64,000 nt of DNA, taken from Hyphomicrobiales bacterium (GTDB taxonomy: Bacteria > Pseudomonadota > Alphaproteobacteria > Rhizobiales > Rhizobiaceae). Positions 46,505 through 56,960 of the stretch are shown here, piece by piece. How positions within the stretch are numbered: the first letter of the stretch is position 1; every line of letters starts with the position of its first letter. A program made the translations under genes and the position numbers. The stretch spans positions 79,270 through 143,269 of the forward strand of contig UCJU01000005.1 of the NCBI GenBank assembly GCA_900472925.1, written 5' to 3'. The notes below the pieces were generated by a model. That model had not been told where the DNA came from. It searched no databases and saw only the letters and a program-made list of their open reading frames with translations.

Positions 46505-48400
46505 TTATCTTTCCTTAGCACCACCTATATGCCGCGACAGGAACTGTTCAATGGCTCGGTAGAGTTCCAGATTGCTATCCTGATTGATAAACCAGTGGCC
46601 CTCACGCTCGTTGACGAGGTATTCGACCTCCACACCGTTTTTCTTTACGGCCTCAACAACTATATCCGCCTGTGTTTTGGACACCCGGACATCGTTCACC
46701 CCTTGTATCACCAGCAAAGGTTTGCAAATCTGGTTTAGTCGGCTGACGGGTGAACGCGCCAGCATATCCCTGTTCTGCTCCGGCACCTTGGGGTCTCCCA
46801 TGTACGCGAGGTAATTGTTGATAAGCGTCGGACGGACGAATGGAACCGCGCCCTCTACGAGGGCCCTTAGGTCCGCCATGCCTGAATAGTCGATAGCAGC
46901 CGCGAATCGGTCGGGCGTGAAGCTCGCGCCGACAAGCGCCGAGTACCCGCCGTACGAACACCCATAGATCGCTACACGGGCTGGGTCAGCGATACCCTCC
47001 CCAATCAGCCAGTCAAGGCTATCAATCAGGTCGTCATGCATTCGTCCCGCAAACTCGCCGATAGCCGCCTGCATGAAAGACTTTCCGTATCCGGTAGAGC
47101 CACGGAAATTGACCTGTAGGACAGCGTAAGCCCGGCTGGCAAAGAACTGGACTTCGGGATCATAAATGCAAGCATCGCGATACCAGGGACCGCCGTGGAC
47201 TAAAAGTACCGTCGGAAGAGACCGCGGCTCTAGACCCACTGGAAGCGTGACGTGGCACGGCAGTTCAAGACCATCACGCGAAAGGACAGTGATCGGACGG
47301 ACGGTTGCAAGACGCGCGGTGGCCAGGTCTGGAAATCGCTCACCTAGAACATAGGCCTCCCCCGTTGTATGATCATAGAACCACGTCGTACCCGGGTAGC
47401 GATCAGCCGAGAATTCTACAACCCAACGCTGGCCATTTCTATCGCAAGACATATGACCAGGATCAGCATCGGACAGCGTTTTCAGCCCTTCGAATACAGA
47501 GGCGAAGTCAAGGTCAAGCGGCTGGATAACCTGACGATCTCCAAGATACCTCACACCCAGTAGCGTACCCGTGACAGAGTTCAGGATCAGGCTTGACGGA
47601 AACCGGGGGTCGGCTTCTGGACGAGGGGTATCCAGGCTCAACGACGGATGGCTGTCGATCTCGGTCTCCTCGCCCGTCGACAGATCAATACGGGCCAAAC
47701 GAGTGCGGTCGGTCCCCGTATTCGACCCGATGATGACACTCTTACCGTCCACCGCGGCTCGCACTGGCATAGGTCCTAACGGATAGTCCTCACCTTTGAA
47801 GACGGCTACTGAGACAAACTGGCCGTCTTCATAACGGGCCAGTTCGTGGTCGCCGTCCTCGTTAATGACGAGGGCATGAAGCTTTCCATCTGGAACGACC
47901 ACCCAGCTCACGTATCGGCCAGGGCTTTCCGCAACCGTCATTATGGACCCCGTCTCAATGTCGACCTCGTAGAGATCGATCATTTCCGGCCTCCTCAAAT
48001 TCATCTGGACGAAAGCCCTGTTCGGTTGGGTGATCGAAAGGTCGAAGCTCATAACGCGCGCACCCGGAACCGGCGTCAGGTCGATACTAGCGGCAGGCAG
48101 CCGTTCGACCTCGACACGATGGAGGTGCCAATTTTCGTCACCTCCCGTGTCCTGTACAAACAGTATGTATTTCGAGTCGGGCGTCCAGCAGAAGCCGCTG
48201 ATGTTGCGAACGCGGTCACATGTAAGTCGTCTCGCACCTTTCTCTGCTGACACTATCGCGAGCGGTCGCACCCAGACATTCAAGCGGTTTCGCCAAGGTG
48301 CCAGGTAAGCCATCCGACTTCCGTCTGGAGAGATTTGGGCCCCTGAGAATTCAGGAATACCGAACAAAGTATTAATGGGTATGGGAATTTGCGTGGTCAT
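46505..48400 (-). CDS. S9-family (prolyl oligopeptidase-like) peptidase
   Basis: A 631-residue serine peptidase. The N-terminal two thirds is a beta-propeller with TolB-like repeats (GAQISPDGSRMAYLAP, ISGFCWTPDSKYILFV). The C-terminal alpha/beta-hydrolase domain has YGCSYGGYSALVGA with Ser482, GVNDVRVSKTQ with Asp570 and REGHWF with His602, a complete triad of the acylaminoacyl peptidase/DPP-IV branch. There is no signal peptide, so it is probably cytoplasmic and hydrolyses oligopeptides or peptide-like compounds. It is followed with almost no gap by a MerR regulator, so the regulator may sense a peptide antibiotic or similar substrate (inference). Confidence 0.92.
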   Translation of the reverse strand: MTTQIPIPINTLFGIPEFSGAQISPDGSRMAYLAPWRNRLNVWVRPLAIVSAEKGARRLTCDRVRNISGFCWTPDSKYILFVQDTGGDENWHLHRVEVERLPAASIDLTPVPGARVMSFDLSITQPNRAFVQMNLRRPEMIDLYEVDIETGSIMTVAESPGRYVSWVVVPDGKLHALVINEDGDHELARYEDGQFVSVAVFKGEDYPLGPMPVRAAVDGKSVIIGSNTGTDRTRLARIDLSTGEETEIDSHPSLSLDTPRPEADPRFPSSLILNSVTGTLLGVRYLGDRQVIQPLDLDFASVFEGLKTLSDADPGHMSCDRNGQRWVVEFSADRYPGTTWFYDHTTGEAYVLGERFPDLATARLATVRPITVLSRDGLELPCHVTLPVGLEPRSLPTVLLVHGGPWYRDACIYDPEVQFFASRAYAVLQVNFRGSTGYGKSFMQAAIGEFAGRMHDDLIDSLDWLIGEGIADPARVAIYGCSYGGYSALVGASFTPDRFAAAIDYSGMADLRALVEGAVPFVRPTLINNYLAYMGDPKVPEQNRDMLARSPVSRLNQICKPLLVIQGVNDVRVSKTQADIVVEAVKKNGVEVEYLVNEREGHWFINQDSNLELYRAIEQFLSRHIGGAKER

Positions 48401-48449
48401 ATCGAGCCTCTCGATTTGGCGGCATTGTCAGTCCGCATGAGGAGTTCGA

Positions 48450-48486
48450 CGGAATTATTAAACTATGACGTTAAGACGGGGTCAAG
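48450..48486 (-). promoter_or_regulatory. Putative MerR-type promoter of peptidase-MerR operon
   Basis: On the minus strand TTGACC is followed after 19 nt by TAATAA. The spacer contains the dyad TGAC-N11-GTCA starting within the -35 element. A long spacer with an internal dyad is the hallmark of MerR-controlled promoters. The predicted start of transcription would give a leader of about 45-50 nt before the peptidase ATG. Confidence 0.5.
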
Positions 48487-49083
48487 CAGGGTTCATATTG
48501 CGGAGCACCACTTTCCCTCCAAGCACTGTGTTCGTGTGAAATGCGCCTGTCATCTAAGGCACCGTGTCGTCTTGTTGTTATCAAATATCTCCCTCTAAGG
48601 CGACCTCATGTCTCGGTTGAGCAATGACTTCGAGCGCGAGCCTCCAAATATTTTGATAAGCGTTTACTACCAGCTGGGACTCCCGCTGTAACTCGGGTCT
48701 CTAAGCAGAAACACAAGGCTGCTTTGGCTGGGTTCGTTCTCGCGCACTACCTACATCGACCGACACTATTATCGCAGTGGGGATAACGATCCTGTCGATT
48801 GTGGCGCCCATTGCATATGCTGCTGCGTCCCCCACTGGCGCGCTGTCGCCAACATATGACCGTTCTCGCAGATGTATAGACGCAGGACTAGAGATGTCCT
48901 TCACATTTGCCGCGGCCAAGTTTCTGACGAGCCGAACCTGATTCTTCCGCGCAAACTCTACTGCAGAAGTTGGAGTTTGTTTCACGAGGGGACGATAGTC
49001 GTTTTTTTTGGTGACGTCGGCTCCTTGGTGAAAGTCCTCACTGAGGGGCACGCGGTCATCCGCTAATCAATTCAGCGGGACGT
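48487..49083. other. Intergenic region, no gene supported
   Basis: About 600 bases between the peptidase promoter and the end of the RND transporter gene. A minus-strand frame at 48701-49051 (116 codons, GTG start) has no ribosome site and no recognisable family, so I do not call it. Confidence 0.45.
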
Positions 49084-52000
49084 TCAACTGGGAGATTGAT
49101 CGGGTTTGACTGAAACTTGGTCTCGGATTCCCGGGTGATGTGAAAACCGCCGTTTCACGCGCCGCGCTATTGCGTCGAGATAGGTGAGGACCACCGGCAC
49201 GAAGACTAACGTCAGAAGAGTAGACGAAATCAGTCCGCCGATGACAGCATGGGCCATCGGCGCACGTTGTTCCCCACCTTCACCAAGTCCCAGCGCCATA
49301 GGTAGCATCCCGAAGATCATCGCGAGCGTCGTCATGACAATTGGGCGCAGGCGAACCGCTCCGGCATCAGCCAAGCTTTCTCGTAGCGTCTTGCCTTCTC
49401 TCATGCCGAGGTTCGAGTAATCGACCAACAGGATGGCGTTTTTGGTGACGAGACCCATCAACATAATAAACCCGATCATCGAAAACATGTTGAGCGTCGA
49501 GCCGGTCAACAGCAAGCCTAACAATACGCCGATCAGCGACAGCGGCAGTGTCATCATGATCGCAATGGGCTGAATGAATGAGCCGAATTGCGAGGAGAGA
49601 ATGATGTAGATGAATATGATTGCAAGAAGGAGCGACTGCAGTGCAAAGCCCATGCTTTCGGCAAGGTTTTCCGCGTCACCACCAAATGAGATGCGATAGC
49701 CGATCGGGATATCCATCTCGGCAATCGCGGCGTTTAGGTCGGTGGTGACATCACCTAGTGCCCGCCCCTCGACATTGCTGGAGATTCGGACGTCACGTGA
49801 CAAGTTCTTGCGGGTAATGGCGTCAGGGGCCGTGCTTTCCACCACGTCCGCGACCTGATCGAGCAGGACGGTGACCGGCTTTCCGTCCTCATCAGTGCGA
49901 CCAGTAGATATGGTGAGATTTCGCAACTGGGCGGCGTCGCGCCGGCCGGTTGCAGGGAGGCGGAGTGTGACATCGTAGGATTCGCCATCCGGCGCATTCC
50001 AGACGGAAATCGCATCGCCCGCCACCAGCGGCCGTAGCGTATCACCAATCATAGAAATGGAAACGCCGAGATCGCTGGCCGCCTCGCGACGAACCCGCAC
50101 GGCCAGGGTCGGCCGTACGTTTTCAATAGAGGATTCCACTTCCGTGGCGCCTGGAATAGCGGCAAGTGCTGAAGTGATCTGATCTGAGATACGGCGGAGT
50201 TCCTGATCGCCATCACCCAGGATCGATAGCTGGAGCGGTTTCGACGATCCGCCGACACCAGACGATTGGCCGACCGATATTTCGAGACCCGCAATGCGGG
50301 CGAGCCGCTGGCGGATCGGGTCGATGCTTTGAGCCGTCGTCACAGAACGGTCGGAACTTGGTATGAGCTGAACCGCCACTATCGCTTGACTTGAAACACG
50401 CGCACCACCGGAATTGATGGTGGAATAGGTGGCAGCAACATAAGGAAATTCACGCAGAGCTTTTTCAACCTGGCTGACTTTCGCCGCCATGTAATCCAGA
50501 GATGAGCCTTGCGCCGCCTCGAGCGAGACGTTGACTTCCCCCTGGTCCGCCGGGGGCAGGAACTCTACGCCAATTCGCGGAACGAGGAGCAGGCTGCCGA
50601 CGAACATTGCAACGACGATACCAATCGTCGTTTTACGGTGATCGAACGTCCAGTGAATGAGCGATCGATACCGTCCTGCCACCCCTTCGAACCAGTGATC
50701 GAATCGCTCGACGGCACGCCCAAGAACCCCGCGCTTCGCGCCTTGCTGGCTTTGGGGATCGTGCCAGACACTGGATAGCATTGGATCGAGCGTAAAGGAG
50801 ACAAACAGAGAAATTATCACCGCGACTGCAACCGTGACGCCGAATTGCAGGAAGAAGCGACCGATCAGCCCGCCCATGAATGCGACGGGCAGGAAGACAG
50901 CAACGATGCAAAGCGTGGTCGCCAGAACAGCCAGGCCAATCTCGTTCGTGCCATCGAGCGCGGCCTTCACGTGGTTTTTGCCCATCTGCAGATGCCGGGT
51001 GATGTTTTCACGCACGACGATCGCGTCGTCAATCAAAATACCGATCGATAGCGAAAGGGCCATCAGCGTCATCGTATTGAGCGTGAAACCCAGCGCATAG
51101 ATGACAGCGAAGGTCCCGATGACAGAGATCGGAAGTGTCAACCCAGTAATGACGGTGGAGCGCCACGAGTTCAGAAAGACAAAGACGATCAGCACCGTCA
51201 ACACGCCGCCTTCAATCAGCGTGCGCTGCACTTCCGAGACTTGTGAGGCAATGGCACGGGAATTGTCGCGGGTGATGGTGAGCTGGACATTTTCCCTAGC
51301 GAGCTCTGTGTTCAGAGCCCTAATTTCATTCCGAAGGGCCGATGCTACCTCGACAGTATTTGCGCCTTGGACCTTGACGATATCGAGCCCCAGAGAAGGT
51401 ACTCCCTGATAGCTGGCGCGGCTGGTTACTTCGGCGCCGGTATCGAGTACGGAGGCGACATCAGAGAGGTAAACTGGATAACCGCCACTTTGCGCGACAA
51501 TAATACTGCTGAATCCTGCCGTATCGGTTATGCGGCCTTCAACGGTGACGATACGTTGATTGATACCGGAGATGAGGGTACCGGCCGCACGATCCTGGTT
51601 CTCGCGGCGGATGGCATCCATCACGGAGGAAACGCCGACGCCGTACGCTTCAAGCCGGTCGGGATCTACGACAATGAGGACTTGGCGTTCGCTTCCGCCG
51701 ACAAGTGAGATCTGCCCTACACCCCCGATGACGCTCAGCCGGTTGGTGATGACGCGATTGGCAAGTGTAGTGATCTCCGAGATCCTGCGGGTAGGGGAAG
51801 AGGCGGCAATCGAAAGGATCGGCTGATCATCCGGATTAAAGCGGGTGACCTGCGGTGTGTCTACTTCATCTGGGAACCCGGCTTGCAACCGTGCGACGCG
51901 GTCGCGCACTTCCTGTGCCGCTACCTGGCCGTCTGCATTCAGTTCGAACTGCACAACGACAATGGATCGACCCTCATAGGATTCTGAGGTGATCGTGTCG

Positions 52001-52230
52001 ATGCCGCCGATTGTGTTGAGTGCGGATTCGATCGGCCGTGATACCTCGCTCTCGACGGAGGCCGGCGAGGCACCGGTATAGTTGGTAGCAACGACAACGA
52101 TCGGCAAATCGGTTTCCGGAAACTGGTCAACGCCGAGACGGCTATAAGAAAACAGGCCAACAACGAGTATCGTCACCATCATCATGGTGGCGAAAACGGG
52201 ATGGCTGACGCTGATACGGGTGAGGAACAT
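49084..52230 (-). CDS. RND efflux transporter permease, HAE1/MexF-like
   Basis: A 1048-residue inner-membrane RND pump. ATG 52230 opens with [20 protein letters not shown], the standard first transmembrane helix, and the two large periplasmic loops and twelve membrane segments follow. [18 protein letters not shown] contains the transmembrane 4 Asp pair used for proton coupling, and FGMLPMALG and [17 protein letters not shown] are further signatures. It exports drugs, solvents or fatty acid-like compounds together with the adaptor encoded upstream and an outer membrane channel, which is not encoded here. It begins 1 nt after the adaptor stop, so the two are co-translated. Confidence 0.95.
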   Translation of the reverse strand: MFLTRISVSHPVFATMMMVTILVVGLFSYSRLGVDQFPETDLPIVVVATNYTGASPASVESEVSRPIESALNTIGGIDTITSESYEGRSIVVVQFELNADGQVAAQEVRDRVARLQAGFPDEVDTPQVTRFNPDDQPILSIAASSPTRRISEITTLANRVITNRLSVIGGVGQISLVGGSERQVLIVVDPDRLEAYGVGVSSVMDAIRRENQDRAAGTLISGINQRIVTVEGRITDTAGFSSIIVAQSGGYPVYLSDVASVLDTGAEVTSRASYQGVPSLGLDIVKVQGANTVEVASALRNEIRALNTELARENVQLTITRDNSRAIASQVSEVQRTLIEGGVLTVLIVFVFLNSWRSTVITGLTLPISVIGTFAVIYALGFTLNTMTLMALSLSIGILIDDAIVVRENITRHLQMGKNHVKAALDGTNEIGLAVLATTLCIVAVFLPVAFMGGLIGRFFLQFGVTVAVAVIISLFVSFTLDPMLSSVWHDPQSQQGAKRGVLGRAVERFDHWFEGVAGRYRSLIHWTFDHRKTTIGIVVAMFVGSLLLVPRIGVEFLPPADQGEVNVSLEAAQGSSLDYMAAKVSQVEKALREFPYVAATYSTINSGGARVSSQAIVAVQLIPSSDRSVTTAQSIDPIRQRLARIAGLEISVGQSSGVGGSSKPLQLSILGDGDQELRRISDQITSALAAIPGATEVESSIENVRPTLAVRVRREAASDLGVSISMIGDTLRPLVAGDAISVWNAPDGESYDVTLRLPATGRRDAAQLRNLTISTGRTDEDGKPVTVLLDQVADVVESTAPDAITRKNLSRDVRISSNVEGRALGDVTTDLNAAIAEMDIPIGYRISFGGDAENLAESMGFALQSLLLAIIFIYIILSSQFGSFIQPIAIMMTLPLSLIGVLLGLLLTGSTLNMFSMIGFIMLMGLVTKNAILLVDYSNLGMREGKTLRESLADAGAVRLRPIVMTTLAMIFGMLPMALGLGEGGEQRAPMAHAVIGGLISSTLLTLVFVPVVLTYLDAIARRVKRRFSHHPGIRDQVSVKPDQSPS

Positions 52231-52231
52231 G

Positions 52232-53329
52232 TCACAAGCCCTCGACTTTGACAGTCGTGCCAGCGACCAAATCCGGAAGCGGCGCGGTGACGATCGTTTC
52301 GCCTTCTTGCACGCCCGAGACTTGCACGAGGTTGCGATCCGTCCAGCTCGTACCGAGATGAACCTGCAGGCGACGCAGCGCATTGCCCTCCAACCTTAGT
52401 ACGAACGTGCCCTCGGTGTCGTGCCGGATAGCGCTAGCCGGTAGGGCGATCACGTTCTTCTGGTCATCGACCTTGAGAATACCGGTCGTGAACATGCCGC
52501 CACGCAGCAGGCCCTCGTTATTTTCGATGGCAACGAAGACGCGCACCGCGCGGGAGCCCGCCACCGCAGTCGGCGAAATGCGCATGACTTTGCCGGCAAA
52601 CGTGCGTCCCGCAAACCCCTCCACGGATAGCTCGACAGGCTGTTCGAGCTTCACCAGAGGAATGCGACTGGTCGGAACGCCGGCATCGACTTCCATTCGG
52701 CTAAGATCAACGATTGTCATGAGCTCTGCGTTGAGCGCGACAGTCTGCCCCTGTTCAACGGGACGGGAAGAGACAACACCATTGAATTCCGCCCTGAGTT
52801 CCCCGTAGGCAAGCGAACGCTCGGAATCGGCAACTTCGGCTTGTTTTGATCGCAGTTGTGCGCGCAGGTTCAACAGGTTTGCACGCGCCTCAAGGCGTGT
52901 CGCGTCTGATGCCGCTCCACGTTCGCCCAAAGCCGTGTTTCTTTCCAGCACCACCTCGGCAAGTTCAATCTGGGCGCTGAGTGCGTCGGCCTCGGCCTTA
53001 CGGGCTGTTACGGCAGAGACCAGCGCTTCGGTATCGAAGCGAACAAGAAGATCTCCGGCCTTTACGACATCGCCGATCTTAACAGGCAATTCGAGAATGG
53101 TCGAGGAAATCCGAGATGTCAGGTTCGAGCGGCGGATTGGTGTCAGCGAACCCGCGATGCGCACTTCGGTGGCAATATCCTGCCGGACGGCCTTGCTGAC
53201 ATCAACCTGTGCCAGCTCCAGCGGCCCCTCCGGTTTTGGTTGCTGAGCGTCGGCAATCCTCACGGAAAGCAGGACGCAACCGAATAACGCCATCGCTCTT
53301 GCGAGTGGCAGAAAGTCTTTAGTCGTCAT
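52232..53329 (-). CDS. RND efflux periplasmic adaptor (membrane fusion protein)
   Basis: A 365-residue membrane fusion protein with an N-terminal signal peptide (residues 1-28, ending at ADAQ). Barrel-sandwich hybrid halves are seen at [22 protein letters not shown] and [22 protein letters not shown], flanking an alpha-helical hairpin (about residues 110-170), then a beta-barrel and a membrane-proximal domain. It bridges the RND pump and an outer-membrane channel. It is the first gene of a two-gene operon. No TetR or other dedicated regulator was found upstream. Confidence 0.93.
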   Translation of the reverse strand: MTTKDFLPLARAMALFGCVLLSVRIADAQQPKPEGPLELAQVDVSKAVRQDIATEVRIAGSLTPIRRSNLTSRISSTILELPVKIGDVVKAGDLLVRFDTEALVSAVTARKAEADALSAQIELAEVVLERNTALGERGAASDATRLEARANLLNLRAQLRSKQAEVADSERSLAYGELRAEFNGVVSSRPVEQGQTVALNAELMTIVDLSRMEVDAGVPTSRIPLVKLEQPVELSVEGFAGRTFAGKVMRISPTAVAGSRAVRVFVAIENNEGLLRGGMFTTGILKVDDQKNVIALPASAIRHDTEGTFVLRLEGNALRRLQVHLGTSWTDRNLVQVSGVQEGETIVTAPLPDLVAGTTVKVEGL

Positions 53330-54002
53330 GGTCTTTCCTTTTCAGCTAGGAATGGCTCGGGGTGCCAAAAACATTTGATGCGATGCTGCCCGTCTTGCCC
53401 TCAGATTGCTTACTCATAGGCGTTTGACCTATGATGGCTTAGTATCAGGTTGATAGGGGTCTCAATAGGTTTGAGCTTCTCATGTCCTTGGCCGCCCTTT
53501 CCGTTTTTATCGGCGAAGCCGCTAGAAAAAGCAGGACAAGATTGCGGGAACATGGTCCCGGACAGAGTGACGTGACTGCAGACCGAATTCGGCATGAGCG
53601 TGGCACCGCCGGCCACAATTACGGCCGACGCGCGGCCATCGTGCCGCTTCCATCGGACGCGATTTTGACCGATCTCGTTGATCGAAGAAATATCACGCGT
53701 CCTGCCTCCATGGTCCATCCGGATATAGGCGCTGTACATCTACTTCCCGAGCGGCCGTAATCGATCGGCGGTACTGCGGGCGTGTGTTGGATTCCCTGCC
53801 GACCTGCAGGAGTTTTGGATCCCGTTTGATCGAAGCGCTGTCGCTGGCCAATTGGGAGGCCTCATAAAAATCGACTACGACGTTTCCGGCGTCCACTGCA
53901 CCGTCAGCGCGCGGCTCGACAGCGACCATATTCAATAAAGGCTTTGAAGATTCAACATAAGTGAAAGGTCCGATGAGATCGCCAAGGTCCAGCGTTGTAG
54001 CG
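53330..54002. other. Intergenic region upstream of efflux operon, no gene supported
   Basis: About 670 bases. Near 53430-53463 an imperfect dyad (GACCTAT ... ATAGGGGTC) lies about 100 nt upstream of the adaptor start and could be a regulatory site. Frames of 80-110 codons on both strands lack family features. Confidence 0.4.
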
Positions 54003-54364
54003 TTAGATCATTTCTCGTATGGCCTGGATAATTCTTGATGGATCGTAGGGCTTATTAAAAAATCGTCCAACCACCGGGAGGCATCGGTCCTCATTTCGCG
54101 ATGGCCAGACGTGACAATGATCTTCACGGGCGGCCAGCGATCTCTAACCGCGGTTGCAAGCTTTAAACCGTCCATACTGCCCGGCATATCAATATCGGTA
54201 AACATCAAACGAACTTCAGGATGCGCATTGAGAAGAATGATCGCCTCGTCGGCGTTCGAAGCCTCGAGCACGTCGAAACCATCGTTCTCTAACGACCGAA
54301 CGATATCCATGCGGACAAGAACCTCGTCTTCTACGACAAGAACCGTTACGCTGTCATAGCCCAT
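54003..54364 (-). pseudogene. CheY-like single-domain response regulator, frameshifted near its end
   Basis: A receiver-only protein. ATG 54364 has GGAG upstream and the frame reads TVLVVEDEVLVRMDIV, ASNADEAIILL, LMFTDIDMPGSMDGLKLA (phospho-acceptor Asp) and KIIVTSGHRE, all normal. After about 54085 the frame reads WLDDFLISP and stops early. In the neighbouring frame the expected GRFFNKPYDPSRIIQAIREMI follows, including the conserved Lys-Pro, and ends at 54003. One missing base near 54075-54085 explains this. As written, the protein lacks the conserved Lys and last helix and is probably inactive; a sequencing error is possible. Confidence 0.75.
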
Positions 54365-54608
54365 CCTCAAAGCTCCATCATGGTTCACTAGCAAATTCAC
54401 GTGCGGTCGCAACCGTGTAACGCGGCGTAGCCGCTATTGATCCGTGAATTCCAGGCTGTTTAATCAAAATGTCAATAAGGGTCGCAGTTCTGTCGTACCA
54501 AACAATTTTAAAGACCAACTCGAAGAAATCTTCGAGGATCTGCTGCGCGGCATCATGGAACTATTTAGAAACCGCTAGGTTTGGCACGCGTTCAGCGAGG
54601 AGAAGAAA

Positions 54609-54848
54609 ATGCCCGTCACCGCATGGGGAGAGCCCGTTAAAATCAGTATGCTCGTCAGTGGACGCCAGACAGTCGAGGGGCCCTTCGCCGCGTTAATATT
54701 TTTGCTCGACGAGTGGCCTGACCTGCGAGGTCCGGAATATGTACGTGCTCGCAGCATCTGTCGTGCAGCGATCGCTGGCAGGACGTCCTCAGAGGAAGCT
54801 CGCGAGACTTTCGTGCTGGCAGCCCATGAAGCAAAGCTCCTTCACTGA
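54609..54848 (+). CDS. DUF982 family protein
   Basis: A 79-residue DUF982 protein, a family largely restricted to Hyphomicrobiales. It shows the family core LLDEWPDLRGPEYVRARSIC and the ending EEARETFVLAAHEA. The function is unknown. GGAG and AAG precede the ATG. A second DUF982 gene lies on the other strand at 55606-55905. It supports the taxonomic placement of the window. Confidence 0.85.
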   Translation: MPVTAWGEPVKISMLVSGRQTVEGPFAALIFLLDEWPDLRGPEYVRARSICRAAIAGRTSSEEARETFVLAAHEAKLLH

Positions 54849-55398
54849 GTAGTTCGGATGATTTCAGCAATCGAGAAATTTCGGCTGCGACCGGCTTTAA
54901 CAGAGAAGATTATGAATGGGAAAAGACGATACAACGAATGGCGGTGCCGGAACCACCCGACCAGTCCCCCGGATGGGAGGGGCCGGTCGAGAACAGGCCG
55001 AGCGGTTTTTTTGCCCCCGAACGATGACCCCGATAAGGATCGAGACGCGATGGGAGAAAACAACGCCCAGCCCGAGAGAAGCAAAATTTCAGATGCGCTT
55101 AAGATGCGCGACGAGGAGTAAAGAGATCAGCCCGGATGCGCACTGATCACCCTCGGCCTTGGCGCACGAGGACTCTTCGCGCGCGCCAACACGGTAAGAT
55201 TGGACGATCGCCTTCTAGGGATGTGTTGAGTGGTCACACTCCGGCGCAGTCCAGAGCTCAGCGCCAGCGCTCCTTGCAATCCACGCGCCGTTCAGGCCCA
55301 TTACGAAAGCCGCGCTCTCTGGAACAGACGATAGACCGTTCCGCTTGGACGCAAAGTCCTTCAGATACTATACCGCCAGTGGAGTTTTAAGGCTCTGA
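54849..55398. other. Region with a possible small hydrophilic open frame
   Basis: About 550 bases. A plus-strand frame from ATG 54912 to TAA 55121 would encode 69 residues ending in a charged tail (DDPDKDRDAMGENNAQPE). Overlapping ATG 54916 opens another frame with a glycine-rich start (MGKDDTTNGGAGTTRPVP), so the two may be halves of one frameshifted small gene. Nothing can be assigned in 55122-55398. Confidence 0.35.
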
Positions 55399-55596
55399 TC
55401 ACTTCGGCAACATGGGCACCTGCTTCGGATTGACAACGTAGTGGTCCGATCCCCAAGCGGCAGGCAACTCGTGCTTGGTATCGACGGAAAAACCGGAGCC
55501 CTCAAGACGTCAGTTTTCGCCGAACTTGCCTGCCAGAACCCAGTTCGTTGGTCCTACCTCATTGTTGGCAGCTTTCTGGAGCAGATGGTGCATCAT
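55399..55596 (-). pseudogene. Small gene interrupted by an in-frame TGA
   Basis: From ATG 55596 the minus strand reads MMHHLLQKAANNEVGPTNW and VLAGKFGEN, then a TGA at 55510-55512. The same frame continues with RLEGSGFSVDTKHELPAAW and ends at TGA 55399-55401 after NPKQVPMLPK. Both halves look like protein and share one frame, so a single nonsense change has probably split a gene of about 65 codons. It begins 9 nt after the DUF982 stop on the same strand, suggesting an operon hsp20-DUF982-this gene. The family is not recognised. Read-through or a sequence error are alternatives. Confidence 0.55.
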
Positions 55597-55605
55597 CCCA
55601 TCAAC

Positions 55606-55905
55606 TCACAGCACGTGCGGATCCTTGTCTCGTTGCAAACGCCATGCAGCAATCGAGTTGCTTTCCGGCGCTAGCAGATCGTGTTTCGCCGCAAAAGCAG
55701 CGAAAAGGCCGCGTGCCGTCTCTGCTTCTATTTCACCACGTAGCGCGGCACTGCATGCCTTAAGCGCGACCGAGTGCGCGCTATCCCTCTGCGATGGTGG
55801 CCATTCGACAAGATGTCGGTAAGCGTCCATCACGCTTCGAACCTCAGCCGGAAATCCGAGGCCCACCATAATGGAAACGGGCTGTCTGAACATGTCGGGT
55901 TTCAT
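55606..55905 (-). CDS. DUF982 family protein
   Basis: A 99-residue DUF982 protein. The core VMDAYRHLVEWPPSQRDSAHSVALKACSAALRGEIEAETARGLFAAFA follows the family pattern W-P, A-x-x-x-C-x-x-A-L-x-G and E-x-A-R-x-x-F. ATG 55905 has an AAGGAGAG site. It lies 75 nt downstream of hsp20 on the same strand and may be transcribed with it, which would make it heat-induced (inference). Confidence 0.85.
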   Translation of the reverse strand: MKPDMFRQPVSIMVGLGFPAEVRSVMDAYRHLVEWPPSQRDSAHSVALKACSAALRGEIEAETARGLFAAFAAKHDLLAPESNSIAAWRLQRDKDPHVL

Positions 55906-55980
55906 TGTTCTCTCCTTCCCTACCCGGAATGTTGACGGGTGCCGTTGCAACGGCACCCTCTTGTTGAGCCGACAATGAGT

Positions 55981-56460
55981 TTAGGCCGCCTTTTGCGCTT
56001 CGATCTGCGCCGGAGCGGTTGACGTCAGCGTGGGTGCGCTTTCGATGGAAATCTTGCGCGGTTTCAAAGCCTCGGGAATCTCACGAACAAGATCGATGGA
56101 CAGAAGACCATTGGCCAGATCCGCTCCGTTCACCCTGACATGGTCGGCGAGTTCGAAGCGGTGCTCGAAAGGACGGCCGGCAATGCCGCGATGCAGGTAG
56201 CCGTCATTTGCTGCCTCCTGCTTCTTGCCCGTGACGGTCAGTAGGTTGGACTGAAAGGTGATGTCGAGGTCTTCCTGCGCAAAGCCTGCCACAGCCACCG
56301 AGATCCGGTAGCTGTCATCACCAGTCTTGACGATGTCATAGGGCGGCCAATCGCTGATCGAGCGGGCGCGCTGGGCATTTTCCAGAAGGTTGAAGACCCG
56401 ATCGAAACCAACGCTCGAGCGGAAAAGAGGTGCGTAGTCGTAAGATGTTGCCATAGCCAT
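55981..56460 (-). CDS. Small heat shock protein, Hsp20 family
   Basis: A 159-residue Hsp20/IbpA-like chaperone that holds unfolding proteins in a refoldable state. The N-terminal arm has FRSSVGFDRVFNLLENA, and the alpha-crystallin domain runs from about residue 36 (NWPPYDIVK-type WPPYDIVKTGDDSYRISVAVAGF) to the GLLSIDLVREIPEALKP motif near residue 125. The C-terminal ISIES segment carries an I-x-I-like anchor. ATG 56460 has AAGGAGGAT directly upstream. Its leader folds like a ROSE thermometer. Confidence 0.93.
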   Translation of the reverse strand: MAMATSYDYAPLFRSSVGFDRVFNLLENAQRARSISDWPPYDIVKTGDDSYRISVAVAGFAQEDLDITFQSNLLTVTGKKQEAANDGYLHRGIAGRPFEHRFELADHVRVNGADLANGLLSIDLVREIPEALKPRKISIESAPTLTSTAPAQIEAQKAA

Positions 56461-56512
56461 ATCCTCCTTGAAGCAACATGGGGTACGGAAGCGCCGTAAT
56501 TCAGCGCCTCCA
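56461..56512 (-). promoter_or_regulatory. Putative ROSE-like RNA thermometer in hsp20 leader
   Basis: In the minus-strand leader, UUGCU can pair with AGGAG of the ribosome site across a 3-nt loop with a central G-G mismatch, the arrangement known from ROSE elements upstream of rhizobial small heat shock genes. A second hairpin (8-bp stem GGAGGCGC/GCGCTTCC at 56487-56511) precedes it. Heat would open the weak stem and allow translation. Confidence 0.6.
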
Positions 56513-56520
56513 GCAAGGCC

Positions 56521-56960
56521 AGCCCTTTATCAGCGACTGGTGACGATCGATTTGGTTTTCCACAATTTCAGATTCAAGACCTAGGCAGGAAAAATCTAGC
56601 TTTCATGCCGCCCCGAACACCACCAAGTCTGGTGAATAAACGCTACGGGATCAAACTCAACCAGGATGACCGTCCTTCCCTATTTGATCCCAGTAAAATC
56701 GTTAGGTCGGTACGTGGTCGCCTGTCACGGCAGGCCCGATCCGACGGAGGTGAAAGACTGCGATTTGGATCATCTGCTCATTGAAAATTTTGCTGGGGGG
56801 GCTCGGTGACACAGCAAAAGCGTCGGAGATGGGTGACCCAAAACAACGCAACTCGAAGCCGCCTTGTCAGATGTTGAGTGTCTGGTGTTGGTAGAAGGAT
56901 ACACCATCTTTCATGTACCTGACCGCTTGGTCTTGTTTGCCTCCCCACTGCGCATACATT
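56521..56960. other. Divergent region between hsp20 and diguanylate cyclase
   Basis: About 440 bases holding the promoters of both divergent genes. No coding region is supported. A long minus-strand frame that starts inside the cyclase gene runs across it but reads as a shadow. Confidence 0.5.

Noticed and set aside
48701..49051. 116-codon minus-strand open frame before the RND gene end
   Set aside because: GTG start without a ribosome site and no motif. It could be a decayed gene but cannot be supported.
55510..55512. Selenocysteine codon at the in-frame TGA
   Set aside because: No SECIS-like hairpin was seen directly downstream and no selenoprotein family fits; a nonsense mutation is simpler.
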